Of a stretch of DNA of 64,000 bases, positions 24,801-35,800 are shown in pieces (position 1 is the first letter of the stretch; each line of letters begins with the position of its first letter). Source of the stretch: Lepidodermella squamata. Lineage: Eukaryota; Gastrotricha. The notes under the pieces were generated by a model. It was given only the letters and a program-made list of their open reading frames with translations, did no database searches and was not told the DNA's origin. The stretch is from positions 4,898,001 to 4,962,000 of the forward strand of contig JBLDXI010000009.1 in the NCBI GenBank assembly GCA_047495785.1. Reading direction: 5' to 3'. A program made the position numbers and the translations under genes.

Positions 24801-26447
24801 TTGGTACTCGCAATACGGCGAAAATTTCGTTCTCCCCGCAAACATGACATCCTATCAACGCGCCTGGACTTACCAAACTACAGAAGGAACACCATTTGTC
24901 GGGGATCAAGCGATTTACTACGGCGGTGGTTATTTCATAGACCTCCCTACGAGAATGTCTGACGCTCTTGCAACGTTGGGTCGACTTCGAGAGAACCGAT
25001 GGTTCGATAACGCAACCGTTGCCGTATTTGTGGACTTTAACCTATACAACCCACAAGTCAATCTGTTTCTACCAGTGAAGATTGCCTTTGAAAGTCTCGG
25101 ATCGGGTGGCATGACCTATCAAGCCCGGCTGTTCCCATTGAACCTATACCTATATGCCGGATCTGAGGCTACGATATCCTTACTAGTCCAATCAGTCTGG
25201 ATGTTGCTTCTAATCTCGCAATGCCTAGCAACTATTTGGAGATTGATCAAACATGGTTGTATTAAGTTTGCTCTCGACCGTTGGAATGTTCTGGAAATCA
25301 CTCAACTCGGCTTAGGGATCGGAATAATCATCCTAGTCGCGGTCCGCATTGTTGTGACAATTGAAACTATCGAAAAAATGAGGAATGATCGACTGTCAAA
25401 TACAAGTTTGGATTTTCTAGTCGGCTGGGAGGATACGACGTACTGTGTTCTTGGCTTTGCCTTCTTCTTCAGCATGATGACGTTTTTCCGCCATTTGACA
25501 ATCAACAAGTTCTGGGCAACTTTCCTAGGCACTCTTTCAAAGGGCCGGTCAGACATACTGTCCTACGCTGCGATTTACATGCTGATATCAGTCATTGTCG
25601 CTGGTTATTTCAACTTACTGGTCGGAGATCGAATGTGGCACTTTGCTACCGTCAAGTGGTCGATTTATTCGTTGGTTTCGCGGTTCATTGGAGGGACAAG
25701 CTCCCAGATTACAAAACTCGGCTTTCCTGATCAGTTTTCGAAGTTTTGTTCCATCGTCTATTCGGCTATCGTACTCTATGTTGGAGCTAATATGTTTTTC
25801 ACGATCATTGGAAAAACTTATTCCACTGTCACTGAGAATATGGAAGAGGAAACGGGTTGGGACGCTGAACTGGCTGAATATTTGGATAATGAATTCAAAA
25901 GCATGATTGCGGCGAGGAAGCAAAAAGAAGATGAAGAACGGGGGGATTCCGGGGACAGCGATTATATTACTTCTTCATCGAAACCTTTGAGCCAGAGGAC
26001 ATATGACAAATGTGAGTCATTTTATTGATTTTAAACAAATCCGATTTTAATAATTCTCCAGTGATGGTGCTGGTTGACAAATTTCACGCTTCGTTCGATC
26101 TATATTCGCGCAATGAAGTAAACGAGATTGAAAAATTGGAAAATCTGACGACAAAGGCTCCCCGACCGAATGTGTCTTCTCTATTGAGCACAACTTCAAG
26201 TATTGTCCACAACGCCCCAGCCGCTTCGAAGAAGAAGAAGGACACGGTTATCAAGCCCGAAACTGCTGAAAATGTGCGAAGTGCATACTTGCATCCTAGC
26301 GATAGTATTGGCAAAGAAGAAGGATCCAAGAAGTTGGATGAAAACAGAGCGTCGGCTAGAAAACGGAGTTCTTACAGCGAGCGCTCTGGCTCCAAGACTG
26401 AAATTAAGGATGGCATTACACCGGTCGATCCGAGTTCAGCCGAGTGA
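12890..26447 (+). CDS. Giant polycystin-1/LOV-1-like protein: EGF arrays, unclassified domains, degenerate GPS, PLAT, channel-like membrane region
   Basis: A multi-exon gene of roughly 3,800 residues. Exon 1 (12890-12935) encodes a signal peptide ([15 protein letters not shown]) and splices to an EGF-like exon. About 40 EGF modules follow, interleaved with three copies of an unclassified domain of about 190 residues. The ectodomain ends in a GAIN-like region (about 21100-22710). Then come a degenerate GPS, TM1 ([18 protein letters not shown]), a PLAT domain (about 23080-23460) and the family signature [17 protein letters not shown] with NAMFYG. Further membrane segments, an extracellular polycystin/TOP domain (about 24660-25140) and the C-terminal channel-type helices (to about 25840) complete the membrane part. 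The tail is Lys/Glu/Ser-rich and ends at 26447. Known relatives are polycystin-1, sea-urchin REJ proteins and nematode LOV-1, which act in sensory cilia or sperm. The family assignment is firm; role and channel activity are inferred. Confidence 0.9.
13340..14072 (+). other. Unclassified ectodomain repeat, copy 1 (in polycystin-like gene)
   Basis: Two exons (13340-13446, 13496-14072) encode about 225 residues between EGF modules. Marks shared with copies 2 and 3 are a strand FNVTLEMG near the start, an F-G-x-x-x-W/F motif in the middle, and a strand followed by a short two-cysteine hairpin ([11 protein letters not shown]). The fold looks all-beta; a lectin-like jelly roll is possible, but I cannot assign a family. 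Confidence 0.6.
14751..15371 (+). other. Unclassified ectodomain repeat, copy 2
   Basis: One exon with the same plan as copy 1: [14 protein letters not shown] near the start, KFFGLSLWF in the middle, then [16 protein letters not shown] as the strand plus two-cysteine hairpin, and [11 protein letters not shown] at the end. Several N-glycosylation sequons are present. Confidence 0.6.
15460..16857 (+). repeat. Single exon encoding about 15 tandem EGF modules
   Basis: An uninterrupted exon of 466 codons with modules of about 30 residues. The typical module reads CxxxxCLNGGxCxxxGxCxCPxGFxGxxC; adjoining modules share boundary cysteines (for example [11 protein letters not shown]). The DNA units are similar enough to suggest expansion by unequal exchange inside the exon. 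No calcium-binding DxNEC signature is seen, so these resemble non-calcium EGF, tenascin-like modules. Confidence 0.8.
16929..21110 (+). repeat. Run of one- or two-module EGF exons with phase-1 borders
   Basis: About 18 successive exons of roughly 95-190 nt are separated by introns of about 45-70 nt, with unclassified domain copy 3 inserted near the start. Nearly every EGF exon begins with CT or CA completing a proline codon followed by Val/Ile-Cys, and ends with the first C of the next proline codon before GTAAG, so the exons are symmetrical (1-1). Modules read PVCxxxCxNGGSCxxPNxCxCxxGWxGxxC. The last exon (from about 20722) holds four modules and continues into the GAIN-like region. Confidence 0.8.
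17405..17993 (+). other. Unclassified ectodomain repeat, copy 3
   Basis: One exon, plus part of the preceding exon from about 17230. It shows the shared plan: [11 protein letters not shown], then FFGLLMRF, then [16 protein letters not shown], and finally [11 protein letters not shown]. It lies between EGF exons. Family not recognised. Confidence 0.6.
22660..22850 (+). other. Degenerate GPS region before TM1
   Basis: In polycystin-1 relatives a GPS with two conserved cysteines and a His-Leu/Ser-Thr cleavage site precedes a conserved FG...PN.IDF stretch and TM1. Here the downstream stretch is intact ([19 protein letters not shown]), but the place of the cleavage triplet reads SNYFGSFG and no cysteine is seen in the preceding 20 residues. 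A basic SSRKKRDT site lies about 30 residues upstream. An intron (about 22711-22763) interrupts the region. Autoproteolysis in the usual way is therefore unlikely. Confidence 0.6.
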
Positions 26448-27015
26448 AGCGAGACTGCGACTAAAACTATTGAAGCTAGTAAAGCATTATGATCTCTCAG
26501 TTATGGACTTGAGACTTAAGACTTCAAACTTTACTTCTTTTACGAGCCTACTCTGACACTTACTTAAGACTTCTCATTTATGGGAATCTATTTTCGGTTA
26601 TTACGATAATAAAAATTCCCGGATGCTGCAAGATTGCGTCTTTGTGTTGTTATGGTATGTTGCGGCTTATAGCCCGACCGAACAAACCCCCAAGTTCTTA
26701 TTTCTAACAAAGGGTTTCCGTATTGGGCTTCGAACAATGCTGAAAACAAATTTTCAGTTGATTTTACTTCGTGATTCCGAGAGACTGTGTCATCAAAAAA
26801 CTCCCCGGATGCGGATATTAAGCTTTTAGATCGTGTTTTTGTGATATCGTGTTTCACTTCAAAGTTATCGCATTCCAAGGTAACGCAGTTCACAGTTCAA
26901 TATCCTGGTAAATAATAACAGCTTCTTTACACTGGATATGTTTTTGAAGCCTATCTGAGTAATATTATCGAAATCGAAAGTTCTATACCGCTCACTAGAC
27001 CATTCTGTATCTTTG
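26448..27015. promoter_or_regulatory. Spacer; duplicated upstream region of the first LamG-like gene
   Basis: Contains AATAAA-type signals for the preceding gene (near 26607). From about 26791 to the ATG the sequence is recognisably similar to 29349-29583 upstream of the second LamG-like gene; for example ACTCCCCGGATGCGGATATT and CACAGTTCAATATCCTGG occur in both. The tandem duplication thus included the promoter and 5' region. Confidence 0.55.
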
Positions 27016-28712
27016 ATGAATTTCGCTTCTTTCGCCAGCATTATATTGCTGGCTATCAGTGTTGCAACAGCGGAGCATCCTCTCGTATCGCTGCTCCCAA
27101 ACACGGAGGAATTGTGGGCTGTTTTCCCCTTGGACAACCTATCGAAAACTACTGAGGTGCTCAACAACGTAACCTGCAGCACTGGGTGCAACTCATGGAA
27201 CCAGACATCGACATGTTTCGGCCCGGCAAACCTTCCGGGGTCTTGCTTCATCGCAACTAGTGAAAGCCCTGGTATAGGCCAGTATGACACCACCAAGCCG
27301 GAACCGCTGCCTTCCGAGTTCGTGATAACTTTCTACTACAAAGCATCATCAGATGATCAAGAGGGCAACATTCTGAAATTCACTGTATCGGCCGGAGGTA
27401 AACAGCCGAAGTTACTCGTCAACGCCGTCGGGCGCAATATTTCTGTTCAGTGGCCTGTAGCCGGTGGCAAGGAGGCGGCGGCGAGTGTTGCAGGCCTTAT
27501 ACAGCAGGAATGGGTCTTTGTTTTAATTCGACTTCTCTCAGGCAAGCTGGACATTGAATTCAACGGCACGCCTGGTACTCGCTTTGAGAACGTCGACATC
27601 AAAGTGGGTGACGTAGCATTCATGCACAGCGGCGTGGGTATGAGAAGGAGCGATGCTATTGCCTGCATGACATTCTACGATGCCGGGGGTGGCAGTTATC
27701 TCGCAGTGGATCAAATAATGAAAGCTTGTAAATCCTATTTTCTTGGAAGTAAGTTTCTTTAACTTGCCACTTCAATGCATTAGAGGTTGTGTTTTTCCAC
27801 ACAGTACCGTCGACTACAACTCAAGCCCCAAAAATTACGAGTCCCACGTCATCGAGCACCTCCTCTCCCTGGATTTTCCCGCTCAACGCGAATTCGAATC
27901 CGCCAGCCCCCATTGCGGCAGTCAACCAAGCTGCTTCGAACGAAAAGCCCACCTCGACTACGCAAAGGCCTCCCTCAACAATACCGAAGACTGCTAGCGC
28001 TCAAACCAGTGCTTTGGCAGCCGCAACATCTGTCGTTGCGAATCCTACCAATGCTGTGACTAATGCACCTACGAACCCTGCTAATACACCTCCTGCCCCC
28101 ACTAATGCGCCTCCCGCTCCTACTAACGCACCTACCACAACCACGACTATTACAGTTGCTGCAGCTGATTCCCTTTACAATATGAGTAAGACATTTATAG
28201 ATGAAGGCTGATTAATGGAACATTGATTATTTCCAGCATTCGCAATCAAACCTGGTCAGCTCATGTTCCCGAATAAAAGCGTTATTCCACCGGAGGCTCT
28301 GAACGATCCTGCTACTAACAAGTACATCTGCGATATGTTGGCCGCTGATTTCAAAACGAGCCTCAGCGGAGCAAATCAGGCAGCTGTCACAAGCCTGGTT
28401 TATAAGTAAGCCATCGCGAAACTGTTATTGCAAAAATTAGCTTATAATTCCTATAGCCCTGCGACAAATACTTACGTGGCCAATTTCACCGCTGCAGTTG
28501 CGTCGACTAAAGAGTTATCTGAGGCTGATCTAAAAACGGCGGCTAGCAGTGCAGTTGGTAAAATGACTACGTCATTGGGCGATCAAGCGAATACGCTGAG
28601 CATTGAAGATTTTCTCAACACTGGCCGTCCTAAGCGGAAAAAGAGTGATGCTGGATCAATGGAGCCTAGCTTCGCTCTTATTTTATCTCTAGCCGCCGGA
28701 ATGCTCCTTTGA
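27016..28712 (+). CDS. Secreted LamG/ConA-like protein with Thr/Pro stalk and probable GPI anchor (copy 1)
   Basis: Four exons (27016-27748, 27805-28185, 28237-28405, 28457-28712) give 512 residues. A signal peptide (about 1-18) leads into a domain of about 225 residues: HPLVSLLPN, four early cysteines, then a beta-sandwich pattern (SEFVITFYYKA, WVFVLIRLLSGKLDIEFNG, VAFMHSGVGM) typical of LamG/pentraxin/ConA-like folds. A Thr/Ala/Pro-rich linker with repeats of PPAPTNA follows, then a helical C-terminal module (FAIKPGQLMF to IEDFLNTGRP). The C-terminus has a basic KRKKSD stretch, small residues and a hydrophobic end (FALILSLAAGMLL), which resembles a GPI signal. The neighbouring tandem copy has the same exon plan. 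The fold call is by pattern only. Confidence 0.75.
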
Positions 28713-29583
28713 AGAATACATTTTTGGAAAAAATCTTGAAATCGATTTCATTTATTTTGTCTAGTATTTTTCCGATTTTCCACATTTTTCTCAATTAAAT
28801 ATTTCAATGTGAAGTCTCATTTTTAATTCACCTGTGATTTTGCGCGTTGTCAAAAGTGTAACATTTAGCTTCTTAACGCTGATATTATGGGACGGGAAAA
28901 ATACCTGAAATCAGTCGCACCGTGCCATCAACATTTTTCTCCGCCAAATGTTATATAAGGTGAGCAGGGCCGGACTGAATTTCGGGAGGCACCTGGGCAT
29001 TGTCTCATTTTAATTTTTCCGCAAATTTTTAGGAAAGATATTTTTCATAACGGAAGCGGAGGGCAGAAAACTCGAGGTGAAGAGAGTAAACGCACTTTCC
29101 GTGCCCAAAGCTCATTAACGAATGCATTTTCTTTTATTAATTAGTCGACGTTCAATTTCAGCGAGAAAATGTATTCAATCCACAAACCTTTACTTCAAAA
29201 TCAGGTTGCAAAATTATGGCAGAATGTATTGGTTACGAGGTTAAGTTAGTCTTAACCTGAGGAAGCAGGGAAAAGCTCCATGCTATTGCTGGAAGAATAA
29301 TGATTTGAGACCTCGCGAAAAAAACCAAGAAAAGCGAGGCCTTTGTGCAATCAAAAAACTCCCCGGATGCGGATATTAGGCGGTGATATTGTGTATTTGT
29401 GATATGCAGTATATACAGATTTACTTCAAAATTATCTAATTCCAAGGCATCGAAGTTCACAGTTCAATATCCTGGCAAATAACAACCAGCTTCTTCATAC
29501 TGAAAATAGTTTTGAAGCACGTCTGGGAAATATTGTCGGAAGCCACAGTTCACAGTCGCCATCGAGACAATCCTGTATCTTTA
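28713..29583. other. Spacer and promoter of second LamG-like gene
   Basis: No coding exon supported. The distal part (29349-29583) matches the region upstream of the first copy, marking the extent of the tandem duplication. The proximal part (28713-29300) has no counterpart that I can see. Confidence 0.45.
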
Positions 29584-31281
29584 ATGCAGTTCGAAATTTT
29601 CGCCAGCATTTCGGTCGTGGTGGTGATGGTGTTGGCCACCAAAGAGATATCAGCTGAGCATCCTCTTGTATCGCTGCTCCCTAACAAGCCGCAATTGTGG
29701 GCTGTTTTCCCGTTGGACAGCCTATCAAACATATCTGATGTGTTGAATAACGTAAAATGCAACGCCTCGTGTAATTCATGGATGAATTCATTGGATTGCG
29801 TCGGGCTGGCTAATGTTACAGGGTCCTGTTTCCTCGCAAAGAAGAACAGCACTTATATAGGTCGTTATGATATCACCAAGCGAAACCCACTACCTTCGGA
29901 ATTCATGATTTCTTTCTTCTTCAAAGTTTCCCAACCTCCTCCTGTTCCCGTGCCGGGCAACATTCTTAGGTTCACTGTAACAGAAAAAGATGTTAATACA
30001 AAACTACACGTCTTTGCTATTGGGTACAACATTGGTGTTTCCTATTTGCCAAAAGTTGGCCCGCTTACCACAACGGGCGCTGTAGGCCTCAAAATAAACA
30101 AATGGACCCTTGTTTCAATTCGCTATCTCTCACGCGAGTTGGTAATCGAAATGGATGGTATCACTGGGCGAACTGTAAAAGACCTTGACCTCAACGTGCA
30201 GGATGTGGCTTACATGCACAGTGGCATTGTAATGAAAGAGGATGATGCTATTGCTTGCATGACCATCTACAACGCCACGGGTACACAAAATCTCACCAAA
30301 TTTGCGAACGATATAAAGCAGGCTTGTGAGTCCTATCTAGCAAGTAAGTTTCTTTATTTTCCCGATTCAATGCATTTGAAGATTATGTTTGTCGAAATAG
30401 GCCCGACATCTACAACTACAACTACGACTGCCACTACAACTAAAACTAAAACAACAAGCCAAGTCCGTGCTGTAACGAGTCCCACTTCATCAGGAGCTTC
30501 TTCTTCTCAGATGCCGCCGCAAAGTATCAATTCGACTGCTACAACTACGACTGCAAGACAAGCCCCTGCTGTTACGAGCCCCACTTCATCGGTCGCTATT
30601 GCACCCCAGACGCCGCAAAACGCCAATCTGCCTCCTATAAATGCACCTCCGGCCCCCACTAATGCGCCTCCCGCTCCTACTAACGCACCTGCCACAACCG
30701 CAACTATTACAGTTGCTGCAGCTGATTCACTTTACACTATGAGTAAGTTTCACGACCTAGCGATGAAGGCTGAATGATGAATGTTCGATATAATTTCCAG
30801 CATTCGCAATCAAACCTGGTCAGCTCATCTTTTCTAATAATGGAAGTGTTGTTCCAACCGAGGCTCTGAACGATCCGGCTACAAAGAAGTACATTACCGA
30901 TATGTTGGCTAACGATTTCAAAACCAGCCTTATCGGAGCCAATCAGGCGGCTGTCAACAGCCTGGTTTATAAGTAAGCCCTCTGCCGTAGAATTATAGCA
31001 AAAATATGATTAAAATTCTTAGCCTAACGACGAAAACTTACGTGGCGAATTTTACCGCCGCTGTTGCTTCGGCTAAAGAATTGTCTGAGGCTGATCTAAA
31101 AACAGCGGCTAACAATGCAGTTGGTAAAATGACTGCTTCATTAGGCGATCAAGCCAGATTGCTGACCATTGAAGATTTTATCGACACTGGCCGTCCAACG
31201 CGGAAAAAGAGCGACGCTGGATCAATGGAGCCTAGCTTCGCTCTTATTTTATCTCTGGCTATTGGAATGCTCCTTCAATGA
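29584..31281 (+). CDS. Secreted LamG/ConA-like protein with Thr/Pro stalk and probable GPI anchor (copy 2)
   Basis: Four exons (29584-30343, 30401-30742, 30801-30972, 31023-31281) give 510 residues; splice phases equal those of the copy at 27016-28712. I chose the ATG at 29584 because it aligns with the start of copy 1 and begins a signal peptide. The LamG-like domain keeps the same cysteines and the VAYMHSG motif. The linker differs, with Thr repeats (TSTTTTTTATTTKTKTTS) replacing part of copy 1's linker, while PPAPTNA repeats are shared. The C-terminal module and the GPI-like end are nearly the same. AATAAA lies near 31364. Faster change in the linker than in the domains is typical of stalks. 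Confidence 0.75.
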
Positions 31282-31420
31282 AAATGATTTTGAGCAACAA
31301 ATGTACAGATTTACTGCGTTAAACATTAATTGTCTGCTATTTTTCCAGATTTTCCAGATTTTCTGAAATAAATATTCCAATTTGAATCCCGTGCACTTGG
31401 CGTGTATTCCGTAGTCAAAC

Positions 31421-32404
31421 TTTTCAGCAGCGACAATTCAGCAAACGAGGGTCAAATCAGCAGTGGTTTTCCAGCAGTGACACCTAGCCAGTAGAAAATT
31501 CATAATATTCCATTTTTAGTATAAAATTCAAACAATTCTAGAAGACATTTGCGCAGTGACATTTCAGCAGCGACAAATCAGCAAGTGACACTATATCACT
31601 TGTTATTCAATAATCTTGCACTTTTTGAGCCTAGTTCTCTGATGTCTCTGCTGAAATGTCACTGAGATGAAAATAATAAATTTGATACAAAAAACAGGGT
31701 TGTAAGACTTTTCAGCAGTGACATTTCAGCAAATGAGGGTCAAATCATCAGTGACTTTTCATCAGTGACAAATGAGCAGTGACATTTGAGCTGCGACATT
31801 TGCGCAGTGACAAATCATCAGTGACAAGTCAGCAGTGATTTTTTTTAATTCTTCCTATATTTTCTAAAATTTATTATTTTTATCTCAATGACATTTGCGC
31901 AGCGACATTTCAGCGGAGACATTTCATCAGGAGAATTCTAGCCTTATTAAGCAGGGGGACTATGCGCTACATTGAAGTTGAGCTCAAAAAGTGCAAGTTC
32001 AGTGCTCAAGATTAATAAATAAAAATTGATGAAGTGTCACTTGCTCATTTGTCACTGATGAAAAGTCACTGCTCAATAGTCACTGATATTTTGTCGCTGC
32101 TGCAATGTCACTGCTCACTTGTCTTCAAGGATTATTGAAATTAGTACTAATATTTGATTTTTATGAATTTTTTGCTGACAAAGTGTCACTGATGAAAAGT
32201 CACTGATGATTTGACCCTCATTTGCTCAAGTGTCACTGCTGAAAAGTCTGACCACGAAAAAACAGATAAAAATAAACTATAACTAGAATAAACTAACAAA
32301 AATTACTGCTGAATTGACACTGATTTGTCGCTGCGCATTTGTCACTGACGGAAATTCACTGATTAGTTGACCTTCATTTGCCGAAATGTCACTGCTGAAA
32401 AGTC
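31421..32404. repeat. Foldback repeat built from a 14-nt period (CAGCAGTGACATTT-like)
   Basis: The left part (about 31421-31930) is made of degenerate units such as CAGCAGTGACATTT and ATCAGTGACAAAT. The right part (about 32030-32404) carries the reverse complement (AAATGTCACTGCTG). Longer arms pair well: 31705-31768 with 32184-32248 (sharing GAGGGTCAAATCATCAGTGA and its complement), and an outer pair near 31421-31465 and 32362-32402. The centre (31930-32030) is unique. This is the plan of a foldback-type element or its remnant. No transposase reading frame is seen inside. Confidence 0.75.
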
Positions 32405-32852
32405 GTGCAACCTTCTTATTCAATTGTTTTATTTCTCCAATCAATTCACCTTGGTCAATCATATTAAGTCCATTCATTTCCCTCCGCGTTAAATGCCAAT
32501 ATATCACACAGAGTGCGAGTTGTAACTCATCATGCGTAAAATTATATGTCAAGGGCAAACTCAAGATTTTTTCAAAATCTTCGCAAAAAATTGGTTTATA
32601 CAAGGGCGATTCAATTATAAGGTGAGCGGAAAATTCGAGGTGACAACAATAACAATAAGGCGCAGAACTCAAGCAGCAGGAAGACACGACAATTAAAATT
32701 ATAATAAAAATTCGCAATTATTTACAGTATAATTTGCAAAATTCAGAGTGAGATCGCGGAGAAAGAGAGTAGGAGGAGGAAAAATAAATATTTTTTTACG
32801 TGAGAAAAATTTCGTTAAAAAAATGCGTAGGTATTATAGTAATTAATATATT

Positions 32853-35800
32853 TCAAAATTCTAGCGCAATGTTGCTGTTCCGCGCCACTGAATTCGACCT
32901 GCTATTTACGGCGGTGTTATTACTCGTCACGGGTGGCTGGAAGTGCGCGCTTTTTTGCGCGCCTCTGATCGGCGGCAACGCGGTTGTTTTCGGCGATGAT
33001 GCGGTGTTAAAGCCGAACGAGCTGAAAGTTGATTTTAAATAAGGCGGCGATGGCAGCGGCGTTTTCTTGGCGTCGCCGCTGCTGTCGTCATGGTTGGGTG
33101 ATTCCGGGGTTGAGCCGCCGTTGGGCGCTGGCCCGACGCGTTTTCCGCTGTTTATACTCAAGCCGCTCGGGCGCCGATTGCCGTGGTACACCCGTTCCGC
33201 TCCAGCGCCTGTGTAGCCGTCTGTGTAAGAGCCTTCGGCCAGTGCCTCCGGGCCGCTGTTGACTGGGGACGCGTCAATACCGACCCGGCTTGATGCCAGC
33301 TGCTGTTTCGTTGGCGTCTGGGATTGAGGCCGTAAATTACCCAAACAGCTCGTACCCACAACATTTTTCCTAAGATAAAAAATAATAATTATTTAAAGGT
33401 GAATTATGGAAAATTGAATTCGGTTTCACTTAAGAAGAAATATTTTAATTAGTTTTTTTCAAATAATTTCGAATTTTTTCAATTCAAAATCAATTTTTTC
33501 TCGAAAAACGGAGAAAACTACTGTGGGATTTAGTTTGATTTAGTTTTGAATCCTTTAAATTTAAAATAAAAAACATGATATATGTTCAGTGTTCAGTCAA
33601 CATTTATATTTTTCGGAATTTCTTCTTTGCTTGTTGTCTTCGTAAATTTGTTCCAACCCGGTAAAACACTGGTAAATTACCGAACCCGTTACCATCGGTT
33701 ATTTTCAGGTTTTCTACGGTAAATTATGAATTTCATAGGTCAAATCGCGGATCCAGGATCGGAGATGCTCCGGGCAGAGGTAATTTTTAGAATGTAGAAA
33801 TTGAATAAATTGCTTTAAAAGTTGCATAATTATGGGACATGTTATATCTAGCCTAGAATTTCGAAATCTTGGATTTTTACTCCAAATTTCCGCTAATTAA
33901 TGCATTTTATAACTTACTTGACGAGGAATATGACAACTACAACAATAGCAGCAACAATCGCCAGTGCAGCCAGCACAATCAGCAGAATAGCCCACCATTG
34001 TAACCCGGTCGTAGCAGCTAAAAATTTCCATTATTATGTACAAATTTAATTGAAATTTTTGAAATTTTTTACTTTGCTTTTCCTGGTCCGGCGGATCTTC
34101 GCCTCGCTGCATTTGAGGCCCGGTGGAAAATGGCGGTCCACTTGGCCCCGGCTGGCTGTTCGGGTATGGCGGGTATATCGGAAGCAATGTCCCATTAGCT
34201 GTAAGAAAAAATTTAAAAGTTAAATTTCACAGCGAAAAAAATATTCAAAATTAAATTAATTGAGGGGAAATGACAAATAAGTGCGAAAAGCTAGCAGGGT
34301 GTTTAAAAGCAAGGAGCCTTTAATGTATTGTCCACTCGACAGGGTGACTACAACAGGGAAAATAACCTCCAGCGTTATCGGTTCCATTTTTCAACAGCGT
34401 ATAATTTCCAGCATTATCCACGACCGTGTTATTCATCTTCGAAGTCACAGTCGTAGTCACTATTACGTTCACACCTGTAGTGGTTGTAGCCGCCGTCGCA
34501 TTTGTCGGTAAAATCGTCGAAAAATTCGAAGTGGGTAAAATTGTTGTAGTCGACGCATTCAGAGCATCGGTCGAATTGTCCGTGTTGTTACCATTCAGCC
34601 ACGGCAATTCCGCGGTAAAATCGGTATTATTACCAAACCACGGCGCCCGGGTGGTCGACCGGGCCACGGTTGATTGGCCCCGGGTTGTGATTCTAAGCGA
34701 AACACCCGATAAAGTGCTCAACAGCCCTGGTGCCAAGCTGGAACCGGAATTTCTCGGAATTGTTGTTCGGTTACTATCCCAGCCTCCAGTCGTTCGAAAT
34801 GTTGGAGAAAATGTGAGAATATCAGGCGGATCGCGGCGCCGGGTTGTCGATTCGTTTGTCCGAAATGAGGTCAAATTCGTTAACGTTGTTCGAGATCGGC
34901 CCATTGTGGATAGGGTTGGGGCTGGTTACGGGTTGAAGCGAAAGCGAAGAAAAAACGAAAAATAGGCAGAAGCGTTAAAAGCAAGGTTAAGCAAGAAGTT
35001 TTTAACAAAAATTGAGCCGGCAAGCAGACATTTTTTGTACACAGATCTTGCTCAGCCATGCGGAAATTTGATAAAAAAAATGAAAAAAATCGAAATACCT
35101 CAAGTAAAAGTTTTGGAATTAAAAATTGGAAAAAATTTAATAATATTGAACTTGTGAAAAATTTCAAAAATGTCAAAAATAGTGATATTATGCATTTTCA
35201 GACATTTCAAGTGATGGCATCATTCCGTGATTTATCACCATTTTTAGTGAATTTTTGCCATTTATTTTTGTACCGGTATTTGTTCGAGTTGTATTAGCAT
35301 CGCGGAGTTTCGTGTCATTTTCCATCTCGATTATTGAACCCAGGGTGGTACCGCCATAAGTTACCAAAGTCGAACTAATGTAAGGGTCATTTCGGGTAAT
35401 TTTCGAAATATGAAAGCCGCTTTCGACTGAAATATCAGCCGGAATATCGGCAGCCATAGCTGGTTCCAGGTTGTCTTCAGTTTCGAACCCAGACCCGGAA
35501 CCCTCGAAATACTTTTCGGAATCACCGCTAGAGGCGTAATCTTCGGTTTCATTAATTGAGGTCGATTGAGCAAATTTGGAAATTTTGACGGGGGTTGAAG
35601 AGTTATTAGACCCATTGATTCTACTGGGTTCCAAGGTGGTACTTAGCCCATAACTCGAGGTAACAGGGTGGGTTAAATCAGTTCGAGCTTTATAAGAAAA
35701 AGCAGCGGAAAAAAATACAAAGCGAAAGAAAGTTGAAGCGAGCACTCAAGTAAAAAGCGTTAAAATTGCGATGAGTTCTAGTACTCACTTTGAGGCCGAG

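Noticed and set aside
32283-32717. Minus-strand frame of 144 codons with a signal-peptide-like start whose end runs into the foldback repeat
   Set aside because: It begins at a TTG directly after a stop, with no ATG before the middle of the frame, and the last third is repeat sequence. It could be an exon of something unseen, but I cannot support it.
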